Positions 25,644-35,143 of a DNA stretch of 64,000 nucleotides are shown piece by piece. The translations under genes and the position numbers were made by a program. The first letter of the stretch is position 1. Every line of letters begins with the position of its first letter. The stretch spans positions 124,001 to 188,000 of the forward strand of contig NZ_FUZC01000008.1 of the NCBI RefSeq assembly GCF_900168115.1, written 5' to 3'. This DNA is from Salegentibacter salinarum. Lineage in GTDB: Bacteria; Bacteroidota; Bacteroidia; Flavobacteriales; Flavobacteriaceae. A model generated the notes under the pieces. That model was not told where the DNA came from. It did not search any database and worked only from the letters and a program-made list of their open reading frames with translations.

Positions 25644-26066
25644 ATGAAGGTTAACCTTAAAAGACTTAATAAAGATTATCATTTCGAAACCGTAAATGAG
25701 CGTGGAGACATTGTTCATTTAGACAATAAAACCGATGCCGATCCAAAAGGTGCCAGCCCAATGGACCTTCTATTGCGGGCCATTGCTGGTTGCAGCAGTA
25801 TTGATATTGTAATGATTCTGAAAAAGCAACACCTGGAACTGGAAGATCTTCAGGTTGAGGTTGAGGGTTTTAGAGAAGATGGTGCGGTGCCCAATGTTTT
25901 TAAGAAAATTCAGCTTAATTTTCTTTTAAAAGGAGATGTACCTGCGGCAAAAGCAAAACGCGCCGTAGATCTTTCTATGGAGAAATATTGTTCGGTTTCT
26001 AAAATGCTGGAAAAGGCAGCCGAGATCAACTATGCCATTACTTTAAACGGGGAGCTTATTAATTAG
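25644..26066 (+). CDS. OsmC/Ohr-family protein
   Basis: The protein has 140 residues from the ATG at 25644. The family pattern ASPMDLLLRAIAGCSSIDIVMILKKQ contains the first conserved Cys (AGCS), and the second is in VDLSMEKYCSVSKML. These two cysteines reduce organic hydroperoxides in Ohr/OsmC proteins. This short YhfA-like branch has no defined substrate. It is probably monocistronic, with a promoter TAAATTTG about 16 bases before the ATG. Confidence 0.9.
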   Translation: MKVNLKRLNKDYHFETVNERGDIVHLDNKTDADPKGASPMDLLLRAIAGCSSIDIVMILKKQHLELEDLQVEVEGFREDGAVPNVFKKIQLNFLLKGDVPAAKAKRAVDLSMEKYCSVSKMLEKAAEINYAITLNGELIN

Positions 26067-26530
26067 ATGAATCTTTCGAAACCAGGATAGTTAGCATCTG
26101 GAAGCCATCGGTATTTTTAACTGTTATTTTCTTCATCCTCCTGCTGAGAGGTAGCGTTATTAATTCGGTTTTTGAGGTAGAAGAAGAGTGCTTAGAGTTA
26201 CCGGTAGTATTGCCTTTATGCTGGGAATGCTGGAGCTTTTAGTCGGTCGTTTGTGAATCCTAAATATCTTGGGGATATGGAGATAGATGAAACCAGGGTG
26301 AAAATTGATTTAGCCAATTCCAAAAAGGAATTTTTAATTCTGAATTAAGGAAAATTGGCTTTAAATATGGTGGTTACTCCAGTTTCTGGAAGTATACTTT
26401 ACACGGAAATAAAAAACATATTTATTTCACTACGCTTCCAGGTGAAAAATATAATTCTGAGATCATTCTTCAGAATAAACAAATGAAAGAAGAGCTGAAA
26501 ACTTTTCTAAACCAATTAAATTCTACTTAA
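26067..26530 (+). pseudogene. Decayed gene for a small membrane protein
   Basis: Protein-like sequence runs through three frames in order. ESFETRIVSIWKPSVFLTVIFF gives a first hydrophobic segment (from about 26069). RRVLRVTGSIAFMLGMLELLVGR gives a second (about 26186-26254). FVNPKYLGDMEIDETRVKIDL and then IGFKYGGYSSFWKYTLHGNKK form a soluble C-terminal part ending at the TAA of 26530. Frames change near 26180, 26255 and 26345. Together this looks like a 150-residue protein with two membrane helices broken by frameshifts. I do not recognise the family. Sequencing error is possible, but three shifts make decay more likely. Confidence 0.55.
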
Positions 26531-26706
26531 GCCCTTCAAATAAAGAAATTTGGTAATTCTTCATTTTAATAATATAGAAAATATGGAAATTAAAGCCTGC
26601 TTTAGGAGCAATCTTTAATTTTTAAGTATTGTTTTTTCTGTTTTCTTGAAAATATATTTCAGGAAATCCTATAAAATACATAATTCATAAAAATTACTCC
26701 CGGGCC

Positions 26707-26736
26707 TTGCATTTAAAAGGCTGTGCCGTATATTTG
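26707..26736 (+). promoter_or_regulatory. Promoter of the metH-metF transcript
   Basis: TTG (26707-26709) and TATATTTG (26729-26736) are 19 bases apart, an excellent flavobacterial promoter. Transcription should start near 26743, about 22 bases before the SAM riboswitch. Confidence 0.8.
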
Positions 26737-26764
26737 CTGGTTCAAGTTCATTGTTTATAACATC

Positions 26765-26869
26765 GTTATCAAGAAAGGTTGAGGGAATAGACCCGTTGAA
26801 GCCTTGGCAACCCTCCTGTAATGGGAGAAGGTGCTACATTCTACTTCGCTTTTTGCGCAGATAGATAAC
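26765..26869 (+). promoter_or_regulatory. SAM-I (S-box) riboswitch
   Basis: P1 is GTTATC (26765-26770) with GATAAC (26864-26869). The conserved core follows in order: AAGAAAGG-TTGAGGGA kink-turn side, GACCC, GTTGAAGCCTTGGCAACC, the P3 hairpin CCTCCTGTAATGGGAG, GGTGCTAC, and a P4 hairpin. This is the standard SAM-I aptamer. The expression platform (26870-26905) has GAAAG-AATT-CTTTC and then a run of seven Ts, a weak terminator that P1 formation would favour. High SAM should therefore switch off metH-metF. Confidence 0.93.
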
Positions 26870-26923
26870 AAGAAAGAATTCTTTCCCGCTTCTTTTTTTG
26901 ATAGTGATTTTAGATAAAATTAT

Positions 26924-27940
26924 ATGTCGAAATTAGAAGAACAACTTCAAAAAAATATACTCATTTTAGACGGTGCCATGGGCACGATGCTTCAGGAATA
27001 TAAATTTTCTGAAGAAGACTTCCGTGGAAAACGTTTTGTAGATTGGCCGGTTTCCGTGCAGGGAAATAACGACCTCTTATCTATTACCCAGCCTGAAGCA
27101 ATCGCAACAATACACCGCAAATATTTTGAAGCCGGTGCAGATATTGTGGAAACCAACACCTTTTCTGCAACCACTATCGCAATGGCCGATTATAAAATGG
27201 AAGAACTCGTAGACGAACTCAATTATGAGTCGGCCAGGATTGCCAAAGAAGTTGCCGTAAAAATGACAGAAGAAAATCCTGAAAAACCTCGTTTTGTAGC
27301 CGGTGCTATTGGGCCTACCAATAAAACCGCCAGTATGAGCCCGGATGTGAACGATCCCGGTTTCAGGGCAATTTCTTTTGAAGAATTACGGGTAGCTTAT
27401 AAACAACAGGCCAAGGCTTTGATCAAGGGTGGAGTAGATATACTTTTGGTAGAAACCGTTTTTGATACTTTAAACGCTAAAGCCGCACTTTTTGCTTTGG
27501 AGGAACTTAAGGAAGAATTGCAGTTAGATATTCCCATAATGGTAAGCGGGACAATTACCGATGCTTCGGGCAGAACCTTATCGGGTCAAACTGCTGAAGC
27601 TTTTCTTATTTCAGTATCTCATATTCCATTGATTAGCGTTGGTTTTAACTGCGCGCTGGGCGCTAAACAACTAACACCGCACCTCGAGGTTTTAAACCGT
27701 TTTGCGAGTTGTGGGGTTTCGGCTTATCCCAACGCGGGCTTGCCAAATGCCTTTGGGGAATACGACCAGGATGCTGAAGAAATGGCAAGACAGATCAGGG
27801 AATATTTAGAAAAAGGACTGGTAAATATTCTCGGTGGTTGCTGCGGTACCACCCCGGAACATATTAAAGCTATTGCTGAAATTGCCAAAGATTATAATCC
27901 ACGAAAAATAGAGAAACCTGAATTTTCCACCGCTTTATGA
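26924..27940 (+). CDS. metH: Methionine synthase, homocysteine-binding subunit (MetH N-terminal domain)
   Basis: This 338-residue protein corresponds to the first domain of cobalamin-dependent MetH. It starts [15 protein letters not shown] and holds the zinc ligands in GFNCALG and [10 protein letters not shown] (C306, C307). It binds and activates homocysteine. In many Bacteroidota MetH is split after this domain. The stop overlaps the next ATG by four bases, so the two parts are made together and must assemble into one enzyme. Expression is controlled by the SAM-I riboswitch upstream. Confidence 0.94.
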   Translation: MSKLEEQLQKNILILDGAMGTMLQEYKFSEEDFRGKRFVDWPVSVQGNNDLLSITQPEAIATIHRKYFEAGADIVETNTFSATTIAMADYKMEELVDELNYESARIAKEVAVKMTEENPEKPRFVAGAIGPTNKTASMSPDVNDPGFRAISFEELRVAYKQQAKALIKGGVDILLVETVFDTLNAKAALFALEELKEELQLDIPIMVSGTITDASGRTLSGQTAEAFLISVSHIPLISVGFNCALGAKQLTPHLEVLNRFASCGVSAYPNAGLPNAFGEYDQDAEEMARQIREYLEKGLVNILGGCCGTTPEHIKAIAEIAKDYNPRKIEKPEFSTAL

Positions 27941-30900
27941 TAGAAACAGTGAAAAAAGAAAATAAACAGGAAGAAATTTCTTCGGAAAAACAACAGCAAG
28001 AGGTGAGACCTTTAAAATTATCGGGCCTTGAACCTTTAATAATAACGCCCGACAGCAATTTTGTTAATGTTGGCGAAAGAACCAATGTGGCGGGTTCTAA
28101 AAAATTCCTGCGCTTAATTAAAGAAGAGAATTTTGAAGAAGCCCTGGAAGTAGCCAGGGACCAGGTAGACGGTGGGGCACAGATCATCGACATCAATATG
28201 GACGATGGTCTTATTGAAGGGAAAGAAGCGATGGTAAAATTCCTTAACCTTATTGTAGCCGAACCAGATATTGCCCGTGTGCCTATTATGATAGACAGTT
28301 CAAAATGGGAAATTATTGAAGCCGGTTTGCAGGTGGTACAGGGAAAATGCGTGGTGAATTCTATAAGCCTGAAAGAAGGTGAAGCAGAATTTATAGATCA
28401 CGCTAAGAAAATAAAACGCTACGGGGCGGCGGTAATTGTAATGGCTTTTGATGAAGTTGGGCAGGCCGATAATTATGACCGCCGAATTGAAATAGCAAAA
28501 CGTTCTTATGACATCCTTGTCAATAAAGTTAACTTCCCACCGGAGGACATCATATTTGACCTGAATATTTTTCCAGTTGGAACCGGGATGGACGAACATA
28601 AACGCAATGCCATAGATTTTATTGAAGCTACGCGTTGGGTAAGAGAAAACCTTCCACACTGTAGTATTAGTGGTGGGGTAAGTAATGTATCGTTTTCCTT
28701 CCGCGGAAATAACCCGGTCCGGGAAGCGATGCATTCGGTCTTTTTATATTATGCGATCAAGGCCGGAATGAATATCGGGATAGTAAATCCCGCGCTGCTT
28801 GAAGTTTATGACAATATCCCGAAAGATCTTTTAGAACACGTAGAAGACGTTATCCTGGACAGAAGGGAAGATGCCACCGAGCGACTTTTGGAATTTGCCG
28901 AAACCGTGGTAGGTTCAAAACGAGAAAGCAAGGTAGATCTCTCCTGGAGGGAAAAGCCCTTACAGGATAGGGTTACCCACGCACTTGTAAAAGGTATTGA
29001 TGCTTATATTTTAGAGGACATAGAACAAGCCCGCCAGGAAGCCGAGCAACCTATCGAGGTAATAGAGGGCCATTTGATGATTGGCATGAACGTGGTTGGA
29101 GATCTTTTTGGAAGCGGAAAAATGTTCCTGCCACAGGTAGTGAAATCGGCACGGGTGATGAAGAAAGCAGTAGCTTATCTTCTACCTTATATTGAAGCAG
29201 CAAAAAAAGCTCCTCAACCACCAAAAGGGGAGGATTATTGGAAAAAGGCAGAGCCTGAACTCTTTGCCTCCATGAAGGAATTTGCCGAAAAACAACGATA
29301 TAATAAGGAGACCAAAGCTGAAAATGTGCTATGGGAATCTTTAAAAGACAAACAACTCGAAGATTTTAAATTTAGAAAACAGCATATTATTGGAGACTAT
29401 ATAGCCGATTTTGTGTGTCTCAATAAGAAACTTATCATTGAGATAGAGGGATTGAGCCATCAATTGCCTGAAAATAAAAAAGGCAACGAAGAGAGAACAA
29501 CCTGGCTAAGAGATAACGAATTTAGGATTCTTAGGTTTACTAATGGAGATGTACTTACCAATTTTGATCACGTGCTGGATAAAATCTTACGTACGCTTAA
29601 AAAAGCTCCGGCATCGGGGTCAGGCGGGGCTGGAAAAGTCCTTATGGCCACTGTAAAAGGAGATGTGCATGATATTGGAAAAAATATTGTAGGCGTAGTC
29701 CTGAGTTGTAATAATTATGAAATTATAGACCTTGGGGTAATGGTGCCCCCGGAAAAAATAATAGAAACCGCTAAAGCTGAAGGTGTAGATGCCATTGGAC
29801 TAAGCGGTTTAATCACGCCTTCTTTAGACGAAATGGTATTTTTGGCAAAAGAAATGCAACGGCAAAATTTTGATGTGCCTTTGCTAATTGGTGGCGCTAC
29901 AACTTCAAAAGCGCACACTGCTGTAAAAATAGATCCACAGTACAAAAATGCGGTTGCCCACGTAAATGATGCTTCCCGTGCTGTTACTGTAATTGGAGAC
30001 CTTTTAAAGGAAAATACGCGTCAGAAATATATGAGTGATCTTAAAGCTGAGTACGATAAATTCAGGCTTAATTTTAAGAAAAGAAGTAAGGTGAAATCCT
30101 TTTTACCTATAGATGAAGCCCGGAAAAATAAGTATAAAATTGACTGGAAGAGCACTAATATCACGAAACCAAATAAACCGGGAATTCAGCAGATTGATGA
30201 TTTTGATTTAAGAGAACTTGAGCCTTTTATAGACTGGAGCCCGTTTTTTAGAAGCTGGGATTTACACGGAAGATATCCCGATATTTTAGAGGATAAAGTG
30301 GTTGGCGAACAGGCAACTTCATTATTTGAGGATGCCAAAGTTTTGCTGAAAAGAATCCTTGACGAGAAATTACTAAAAGCAAAAGCGGTTTACGGGTTGT
30401 TTCCTGCGAATACGGTTAATGATGATGATATTGAAGTTGCTTATGAAGAAGATTCAGAAGAAAAAACTATCCTTTTCAGAACGCTTCGGCAGCAATTAAA
30501 AAAACACGGAGGAAAACCAAACTTTGCACTTTCTGACTTTATTGCGCCAAAAGAAACCGGAATCCAGGATTATATAGGTTGTTTTTGCGTCACTACAGGA
30601 TTTGGTACCGCAGAACTCGCGAAAAAATTTGAGGAAGATTTCGACGATTATAATTCGATTATGATAAAAGCCCTGGCCGATAGGCTTGCGGAAGCTTTTG
30701 CCGAATATTTACATAAGAAAATAAGGCGGGAAGACTGGGGATATGCGCCTGAAGAGAATTTAAGCAACGAAGAATTAATAAAAGAAACCTATAAGGGAAT
30801 TCGGCCGGCACCGGGTTACCCCGCCTGTCCTGATCATTTAGAGAAACTAAGTATTTGGGAAGTTTTAAAGGTAAAAGAGCGAATTGGTGTAGAACTTACC

Positions 30901-31077
30901 GAAAGTTTGGCAATGTGGCCGGCTGCCAGTGTAAGCGGTTATTATTTTGCCAATCCCGAAGCACGTTATTTCGGCCTGGGAAAAATAAAAGACGACCAGG
31001 TGAGGGACTTTGCCGAGAGAAAAGGAATTCCGTTGAAAAAGGCCGAAAAATGGCTAAACCCGAATATCGTAGACTAA
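27937..31077 (+). CDS. metH: Methionine synthase, pterin/cobalamin/activation part, with inserted DUF559 domain
   Basis: The product has 1046 residues. Order: methyl-THF (pterin) binding at about 30-300 ([31 protein letters not shown]); the helical cap to about 422; a DUF559 endonuclease-like insertion at 423-554; the B12 Rossmann domain with DVHDIGKN (axial His578); and the AdoMet activation domain from about 730 ([15 protein letters not shown]). The insertion lies in the flexible linker between cap and B12 domain, leaving all core motifs intact. It is bounded by an 11-bp direct repeat, so the enzyme is probably still functional. The reaction is transfer of methyl from methyl-THF to homocysteine. 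metF follows 82 bases downstream. Confidence 0.93.
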   Translation: MIETVKKENKQEEISSEKQQQEVRPLKLSGLEPLIITPDSNFVNVGERTNVAGSKKFLRLIKEENFEEALEVARDQVDGGAQIIDINMDDGLIEGKEAMVKFLNLIVAEPDIARVPIMIDSSKWEIIEAGLQVVQGKCVVNSISLKEGEAEFIDHAKKIKRYGAAVIVMAFDEVGQADNYDRRIEIAKRSYDILVNKVNFPPEDIIFDLNIFPVGTGMDEHKRNAIDFIEATRWVRENLPHCSISGGVSNVSFSFRGNNPVREAMHSVFLYYAIKAGMNIGIVNPALLEVYDNIPKDLLEHVEDVILDRREDATERLLEFAETVVGSKRESKVDLSWREKPLQDRVTHALVKGIDAYILEDIEQARQEAEQPIEVIEGHLMIGMNVVGDLFGSGKMFLPQVVKSARVMKKAVAYLLPYIEAAKKAPQPPKGEDYWKKAEPELFASMKEFAEKQRYNKETKAENVLWESLKDKQLEDFKFRKQHIIGDYIADFVCLNKKLIIEIEGLSHQLPENKKGNEERTTWLRDNEFRILRFTNGDVLTNFDHVLDKILRTLKKAPASGSGGAGKVLMATVKGDVHDIGKNIVGVVLSCNNYEIIDLGVMVPPEKIIETAKAEGVDAIGLSGLITPSLDEMVFLAKEMQRQNFDVPLLIGGATTSKAHTAVKIDPQYKNAVAHVNDASRAVTVIGDLLKENTRQKYMSDLKAEYDKFRLNFKKRSKVKSFLPIDEARKNKYKIDWKSTNITKPNKPGIQQIDDFDLRELEPFIDWSPFFRSWDLHGRYPDILEDKVVGEQATSLFEDAKVLLKRILDEKLLKAKAVYGLFPANTVNDDDIEVAYEEDSEEKTILFRTLRQQLKKHGGKPNFALSDFIAPKETGIQDYIGCFCVTTGFGTAELAKKFEEDFDDYNSIMIKALADRLAEAFAEYLHKKIRREDWGYAPEENLSNEELIKETYKGIRPAPGYPACPDHLEKLSIWEVLKVKERIGVELTESLAMWPAASVSGYYFANPEARYFGLGKIKDDQVRDFAERKGIPLKKAEKWLNPNIVD
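29203..29609 (+). mobile_element. In-frame DUF559 endonuclease-like insertion in metH with 11-bp direct repeats
   Basis: AAAAAAGCTCC occurs at 29203-29213 and again at 29599-29609, exactly 396 bases (132 codons) apart. The sequence between encodes a PPKGED border, a helical stretch ([19 protein letters not shown]) and a DUF559 domain: [41 protein letters not shown], then [20 protein letters not shown]559 is related to Vsr and very short patch-type PD-(D/E)xK nucleases. Candidate metal ligands are D491, E502, E504 and H508; the usual E-x-D appears here as E-x-E. The left border also holds a CTCC...GGAG inverted repeat. Deleting one repeat unit yields [19 protein letters not shown], an ordinary MetH linker. 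Confidence 0.85.
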
Positions 31078-31100
31078 AACGCAATAAATAGTATAAGGTA

Positions 31101-31138
31101 GATTGTAAAAATATAGCATGCAATTACAATATACAATC
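31101..31138. repeat. Inverted repeat between metH and metF
   Basis: GATTGTA (31101-31107) and TACAATC (31132-31138) form an inverted repeat with a 24-base spacer; TTTACAAT occurs again at about 31145-31152. It may be a weak hairpin in the metH-metF intergenic transcript. Confidence 0.4.
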
Positions 31139-31159
31139 GACAGTTTACAATAAAATTAA

Positions 31160-32116
31160 ATGAAAGTAACAGAACATATAAACCGAGCAAAAGGAGAAAC
31201 CTTGTTTTCTTTTGAAATTGTTCCGCCGCAAAAAGGAAGAAATATACAGGATCTCTATAATAATATTGATCCGTTAATGGAGTTTAATCCGCCATTTATA
31301 GATGTGACGACCTCCCGGGAAGAACACGTTTACATTAAAAAAGAGGATGGCTTACTGGAAAGGAAGATTACCCGCATGCGCCCGGGGACGGTTGGTATTT
31401 GTGCTGCCATAAAGCAAAAATATAATGTAGATACTATTCCACACGTACTTTGTGGAGGGTTTACCCGGGAGGAAACCGAGTATTTACTGGTAGATTGTCA
31501 TTATCTGGGGATAGAAAATGTAATGGCCTTGCGGGGAGATGCTATGAAACACCAACGCTATTTTGAACCTACAAATGGTGGAAACTGTTTTGCCAGTGAA
31601 CTCGTAACTCAAATTAAAGATTTGGGAGCAGGGAAATATTTAAACGAAGTTATTGAATCTGATAATAACGCAGATTTTTGTATTGGAGTAGCCGGTTATC
31701 CCGAAAAACACCTGGAGTCACCGTCTTTACAAACCGACCTAAAAAGACTAAAGGAAAAAATTGATGCCGGCGCCGATTATGTGGTTACCCAAATGTTTTT
31801 TAATAACCAGGCCTATTTCGATTTTGTAGAACAGGCAAGGGAAGCGGGAATCACCGTTCCTATAATTCCGGGTATAAAACCTATAGCCGTTAAAAGACAT
31901 TTGCAATTATTACCACAGGTTTTTAGTATAGATATGCCTGAAGAATTAATTAAAGATGTAGAAGCCTGTAAAAGTAATGTAGAAGTAAGGAAAGTTGGTA
32001 TTGAATGGGCTATAGCACAATCTAAGGAGTTGAAAGCTGCCGGGGTTCCTGTTTTACATTATTACTCTATGGGAAAAAGTACCAATATTCAGAAAATTGC
32101 CGAGGCGGTTTTTTAA
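31160..32116 (+). CDS. metF: 5,10-methylenetetrahydrofolate reductase
   Basis: The flavin-dependent MTHFR has 318 residues. Motifs seen are FSFEIVPPQKG at the start, DVTTSREEH, ALRGDAMKHQ and CIGVAGYPEKHLESPS, then GADYVVTQMFFNNQAYFDFV and IPGIKPI. It reduces methylene-THF to methyl-THF, the methyl donor for MetH, so gene order matches pathway order. It probably shares the SAM-regulated metH transcript. Confidence 0.95.
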   Translation: MKVTEHINRAKGETLFSFEIVPPQKGRNIQDLYNNIDPLMEFNPPFIDVTTSREEHVYIKKEDGLLERKITRMRPGTVGICAAIKQKYNVDTIPHVLCGGFTREETEYLLVDCHYLGIENVMALRGDAMKHQRYFEPTNGGNCFASELVTQIKDLGAGKYLNEVIESDNNADFCIGVAGYPEKHLESPSLQTDLKRLKEKIDAGADYVVTQMFFNNQAYFDFVEQAREAGITVPIIPGIKPIAVKRHLQLLPQVFSIDMPEELIKDVEACKSNVEVRKVGIEWAIAQSKELKAAGVPVLHYYSMGKSTNIQKIAEAVF

Positions 32117-32126
32117 AATATTAGGC

Positions 32127-32134
32127 TACATTTG
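32127..32134 (+). promoter_or_regulatory. Candidate -7 element for the lipid A deacylase-like gene
   Basis: TACATTTG fits TAnnTTTG. It ends six bases before the ATG at 32141, so the transcript would be nearly leaderless. No good -33 TTG is at the usual distance, so the call is tentative. Confidence 0.4.
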
Positions 32135-32140
32135 CGGGTA

Positions 32141-33241
32141 ATGAAGAAAATTACCGCCCTTATTTTTCTTTTTATCTTAGGTAGTATTTCGGCCCAGGAT
32201 TCCGGGAAGAATTATTATTCTTTTGATGCGAATTATTTCTACGGAACCATTGCCGAACACAATCCCGACATCGCCCATTTAATTACCGGACACCCAACGG
32301 GTTTAATTTTGGGATTTAATAAAAAAAGTTTCGGATTTGAAGATTGGGAAAAACGCTATAATTATCCCGATGTAGGTGTTTCTTTTACCTATCAGGATAT
32401 GAAAAATCCGAGTTTAGGCGAAAATTACGGACTCTACGCACATATGAATTTCTACCTGTTTAAAAGAAATTTGATGTTTAGAATAGGGCAGGGGCTGGCT
32501 TATGCTTCCAAGCCTTACCATCCGGATGATAATTATAAAAATAATGCTTACGGTTCGCGTTTGCTGAGTTCTACTTACCTGATGGCGAATTATAAAAAAG
32601 AAAACATTTTTGAAGGTTTGGGAGTGCAGGCCGGACTTTCGTTAATCCATTATTCCAACGCCGATTTTAAATCGCCCAATGCCAGCACGAATACCATTAC
32701 TTTTAACCTGGGAGTAAATTACACACTGGATCATCAAAACCTACCCAATTATATTCCAAAAGGATCAAAAGAAAAATATACTGAGCCGATTCATCATAAT
32801 TTTGCTTTGCGAAGCGGCGTAAATACTATGGGAATTATCGGTTCTAAGCAATACCCGTTTTTAACTTTTTCGGCTTTTGCCGATAAGGTTTTGAATCATA
32901 AAAGCACCCTGCAGGCCGGAACCGAAGTTTTCTTCTCCAAAGCTATGCAAGAACGTATTTATTATCAGTCGGTAGCTTTTCCTTCAGGAGATACCTCGGG
33001 AGATGAAGATTCTAAACGGGTTGGCGTTTTTGTTGGTCACCAGTTAAATTTCAATAAACTATCGGTGATTACGCATTTGGGATACTACGTGTATTATCCT
33101 TACGAACATTTTGTAGACCAATTATATAATCGGATTGGTTTACAAAGAAAGATTACAGAAAATCTGTGGGTTTCACTTACGGTGCGCTCACATTATGCCA
33201 ATGCGGAAGCTGTAGAACTTTCAATAGGGTATCGATTATGA
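32141..33241 (+). CDS. Acyloxyacyl hydrolase / lipid A 3-O-deacylase (PagL-like) outer-membrane protein
   Basis: The protein has 366 residues from the ATG at 32141 with a signal peptide (KKITALIFLFILGSISAQ). The conserved PagL-like active-site segment LIHYSNADF (His and Ser) is present, and alternating beta strands with aromatic residues predict an outer-membrane barrel. It is longer than enterobacterial PagL (about 170 residues) because of a roughly 150-residue C-terminal extension that also looks like barrel strands. The predicted role is removal of the 3-O acyl chain of lipid A. Its stop overlaps the next ATG (ATGA). Confidence 0.8.
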   Translation: MKKITALIFLFILGSISAQDSGKNYYSFDANYFYGTIAEHNPDIAHLITGHPTGLILGFNKKSFGFEDWEKRYNYPDVGVSFTYQDMKNPSLGENYGLYAHMNFYLFKRNLMFRIGQGLAYASKPYHPDDNYKNNAYGSRLLSSTYLMANYKKENIFEGLGVQAGLSLIHYSNADFKSPNASTNTITFNLGVNYTLDHQNLPNYIPKGSKEKYTEPIHHNFALRSGVNTMGIIGSKQYPFLTFSAFADKVLNHKSTLQAGTEVFFSKAMQERIYYQSVAFPSGDTSGDEDSKRVGVFVGHQLNFNKLSVITHLGYYVYYPYEHFVDQLYNRIGLQRKITENLWVSLTVRSHYANAEAVELSIGYRL

Positions 33242-33993
33242 AAAAAGTAATTTTAAGCATAGCGGTATTGATTTTTATTTCTTTAGGCTGTGATTCTGAA
33301 GAAGCACCCACCTGCATACAAACTTCCGGTGAGATTATTTCTGAAGAATTTACTGTGGATTCCTTTGAAGAAATTATGGTCTACGAACGTGTTAAGCTCT
33401 TTGTTGAGCAGGGCGATGAATATAAGGTAAAGATTGAAACCGGGGAGAACCTTAAAGAAAATGTATATGCTGAAGTTGTAAATAACCGACTTGAACTGAG
33501 AAATGAAAATTCCTGCAATCTTTTTCGGGATTATGAGATCACTAAAATCTATGTGACCACGCCTACCTTAAACTGGTTGCAAAACAGCAGCGGAAGTGCC
33601 ATAGAAAGTATAGGAACGCTAAACTTTCCCGAACTTTGGTTGCGCTCATTCAACCAGGAGCGCGACCCCGATATTCACACCAACGGCGATTTTATTCTTG
33701 ACCTGGAGGTTGAAAACCTAAGAATTACCAACGATAATATTTCCAATTATTTCCTCACGGGAAATGCCGAAAACGTAAACCTGTTTTTTGCGAACGGCGA
33801 TGGAAGGCTGGAAGCCGGGGAGTTTTTAGTGCAACATTATGATATTTTGCATCGTGGAACCAATAAGTTAATCATTAATCCTCAGCAATCCTTAAAAGGA
33901 GATATTTTTGGGTTTGGAGATATTATTTCAAAAAACCGCCCAACCGATGTAGACATAGAAGAACACTACACCGGAAGACTTATTTTTGAGTAA
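33238..33993 (+). CDS. Lipoprotein with DUF2807 (GIN / auto-transporter adhesin head) domain
   Basis: The product is 251 residues with a lipoprotein signal (ILSIAVLIFISLGC). The rest matches DUF2807: a beta-solenoid-like domain with repeats such as DSFEEIMVYERVKLFVEQGDEYKVKIETGENL. Its function is unknown; it is common in Bacteroidota envelopes. It is translationally coupled to the lipid A deacylase-like gene through an ATGA overlap, hinting at a joint envelope role. The last 14 bases overlap the end of gldA on the other strand. Confidence 0.85.
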   Translation: MKKVILSIAVLIFISLGCDSEEAPTCIQTSGEIISEEFTVDSFEEIMVYERVKLFVEQGDEYKVKIETGENLKENVYAEVVNNRLELRNENSCNLFRDYEITKIYVTTPTLNWLQNSSGSAIESIGTLNFPELWLRSFNQERDPDIHTNGDFILDLEVENLRITNDNISNYFLTGNAENVNLFFANGDGRLEAGEFLVQHYDILHRGTNKLIINPQQSLKGDIFGFGDIISKNRPTDVDIEEHYTGRLIFE

Positions 33994-34885
33994 GTTCTGC
34001 AAATAAACTTTCCAGATTCTTTGTTTTTTGATTTAACTGAAGTGTCTTTAATCCGTTATCGTGGGCAAAATCGAATACTGCCGGGCGCATATCTTTCTTG
34101 GTATCAAAAGTGAGCTCGTAGGCAAATCCGCCAACATTTTTAGCTGAAAGAAGATGGGGTATTTTTTGAAGTGCAATTTGCTCAACCCTGTAATCGAATT
34201 CCACTAAGATTACCTGCTCATTTTCTTCGCGTAAATCTTTCAGGTTTTTGTCGGCAACAACTTTGCCTTTGTTGATAATAATCACCCGGTCGCAAATAGC
34301 TTCTACTTCCTGCATTATATGCGTGGAAAGAAAAATAGTTTTACCCGATTTTTCCTTTCCGATATTCTTAATAAGATTTCTTATTTCTACCAATTGATTT
34401 GGATCCAGTCCCGTGGTAGGTTCATCTAAGATCAAAACTTCCGGGTCGTGGAGCAGGGCGGTGGCCAGCCCCACACGTTGGCGGTAACCTTTGGAGAGTT
34501 GTTCAATCTTTTTATTGGCTTCAGGTTTTAGACCGGTGAGTGCTATAACTTCCTCAATTCGGGATTTATCGGTTTTATAAACTTTGGCGTTGAATTCTAA
34601 ATATTCACGCACATACATTTCAGTGTACAATGGGTTGTGCTCGGGCAAATATCCAATTTGCTGCTGAATTTTATGTAAATCTTCTTCAAGTGAAATTCCG
34701 TTTACTTCAGCTTTTCCTTCAGAAGCAGCTAAATAACCGGTAAGGATTTTCATTAAAGTAGATTTTCCGGCGCCGTTTGGCCCAAGGAATCCTACTATTT
34801 CCCCTTTGTTCAATTTAAAAGAAACGGAATCCAGCGCTTTTTGTTCACCGTAAAATTTTGAAATTCCTTCAACATGAATAGACAT
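33980..34885 (-). CDS. gldA: ABC transporter ATPase, gliding-motility type
   Basis: The protein is 301 residues from the ATG at 34885 (another ATG nine bases upstream). Walker A GFLGPNGAGKST, signature LSKGYRQRVGLA and Walker B VLILDEPTTGLDPNQ are all present, and the start MSIHVEGISKFYGEQKALDSVSF closely resembles GldA. In flavobacteria GldA works with the permease parts GldF and GldG, which are not in this window. It is assigned to gliding motility by similarity. Confidence 0.88.
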   Translation of the reverse strand: MSIHVEGISKFYGEQKALDSVSFKLNKGEIVGFLGPNGAGKSTLMKILTGYLAASEGKAEVNGISLEEDLHKIQQQIGYLPEHNPLYTEMYVREYLEFNAKVYKTDKSRIEEVIALTGLKPEANKKIEQLSKGYRQRVGLATALLHDPEVLILDEPTTGLDPNQLVEIRNLIKNIGKEKSGKTIFLSTHIMQEVEAICDRVIIINKGKVVADKNLKDLREENEQVILVEFDYRVEQIALQKIPHLLSAKNVGGFAYELTFDTKKDMRPAVFDFAHDNGLKTLQLNQKTKNLESLFAELTQK

Positions 34886-35143
34886 AGCAAGCATTTTTTC
34901 AAAAGTAAGAATTTTTACCTCGCTGTAAAGCGTCGAAAATGAAGGATATAAAGTTTTAAAAAAAAATTACATTAGAGATTTCGGAATTACCAGCTGATTA
35001 TTTTAGGAGGTTTTATAAATCTTTCGATGATTCTGGATAAAAAAAGCCAAGTCTGTAAAAAGCTTGTAAAAGCCTAAAAAAATCTAAAAAATGGTTTTTC
35101 ATTAAGGAATTATATTCTACTTTAGCCCCGTAACAACGAAACA
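34886..35143. other. Intergenic region between gldA and the aromatic leader
   Basis: This is AT-rich and carries the two divergent promoters. A TACTTTAG at 35118-35125 is a one-mismatch -7 element 19 bases before the aromatic leader ATG; the -33 box is unclear. Nothing else is recognisable. Confidence 0.5.

Noticed and set aside
27870-28196. Minus-strand ORFs across metH
   Set aside because: All are out-of-frame shadows of strongly conserved metH sequence.
29203-29609. Intein in MetH
   Set aside because: No splicing-block residues (Cys/Ser at the start, HN at the end) and no Hint-domain motifs; the insert is a DUF559 domain instead.
31101-31152. GATTGTA/TACAATC repeat before metF as an attenuator
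   Set aside because: There is no T run and no leader ORF; it is listed only as an inverted repeat.
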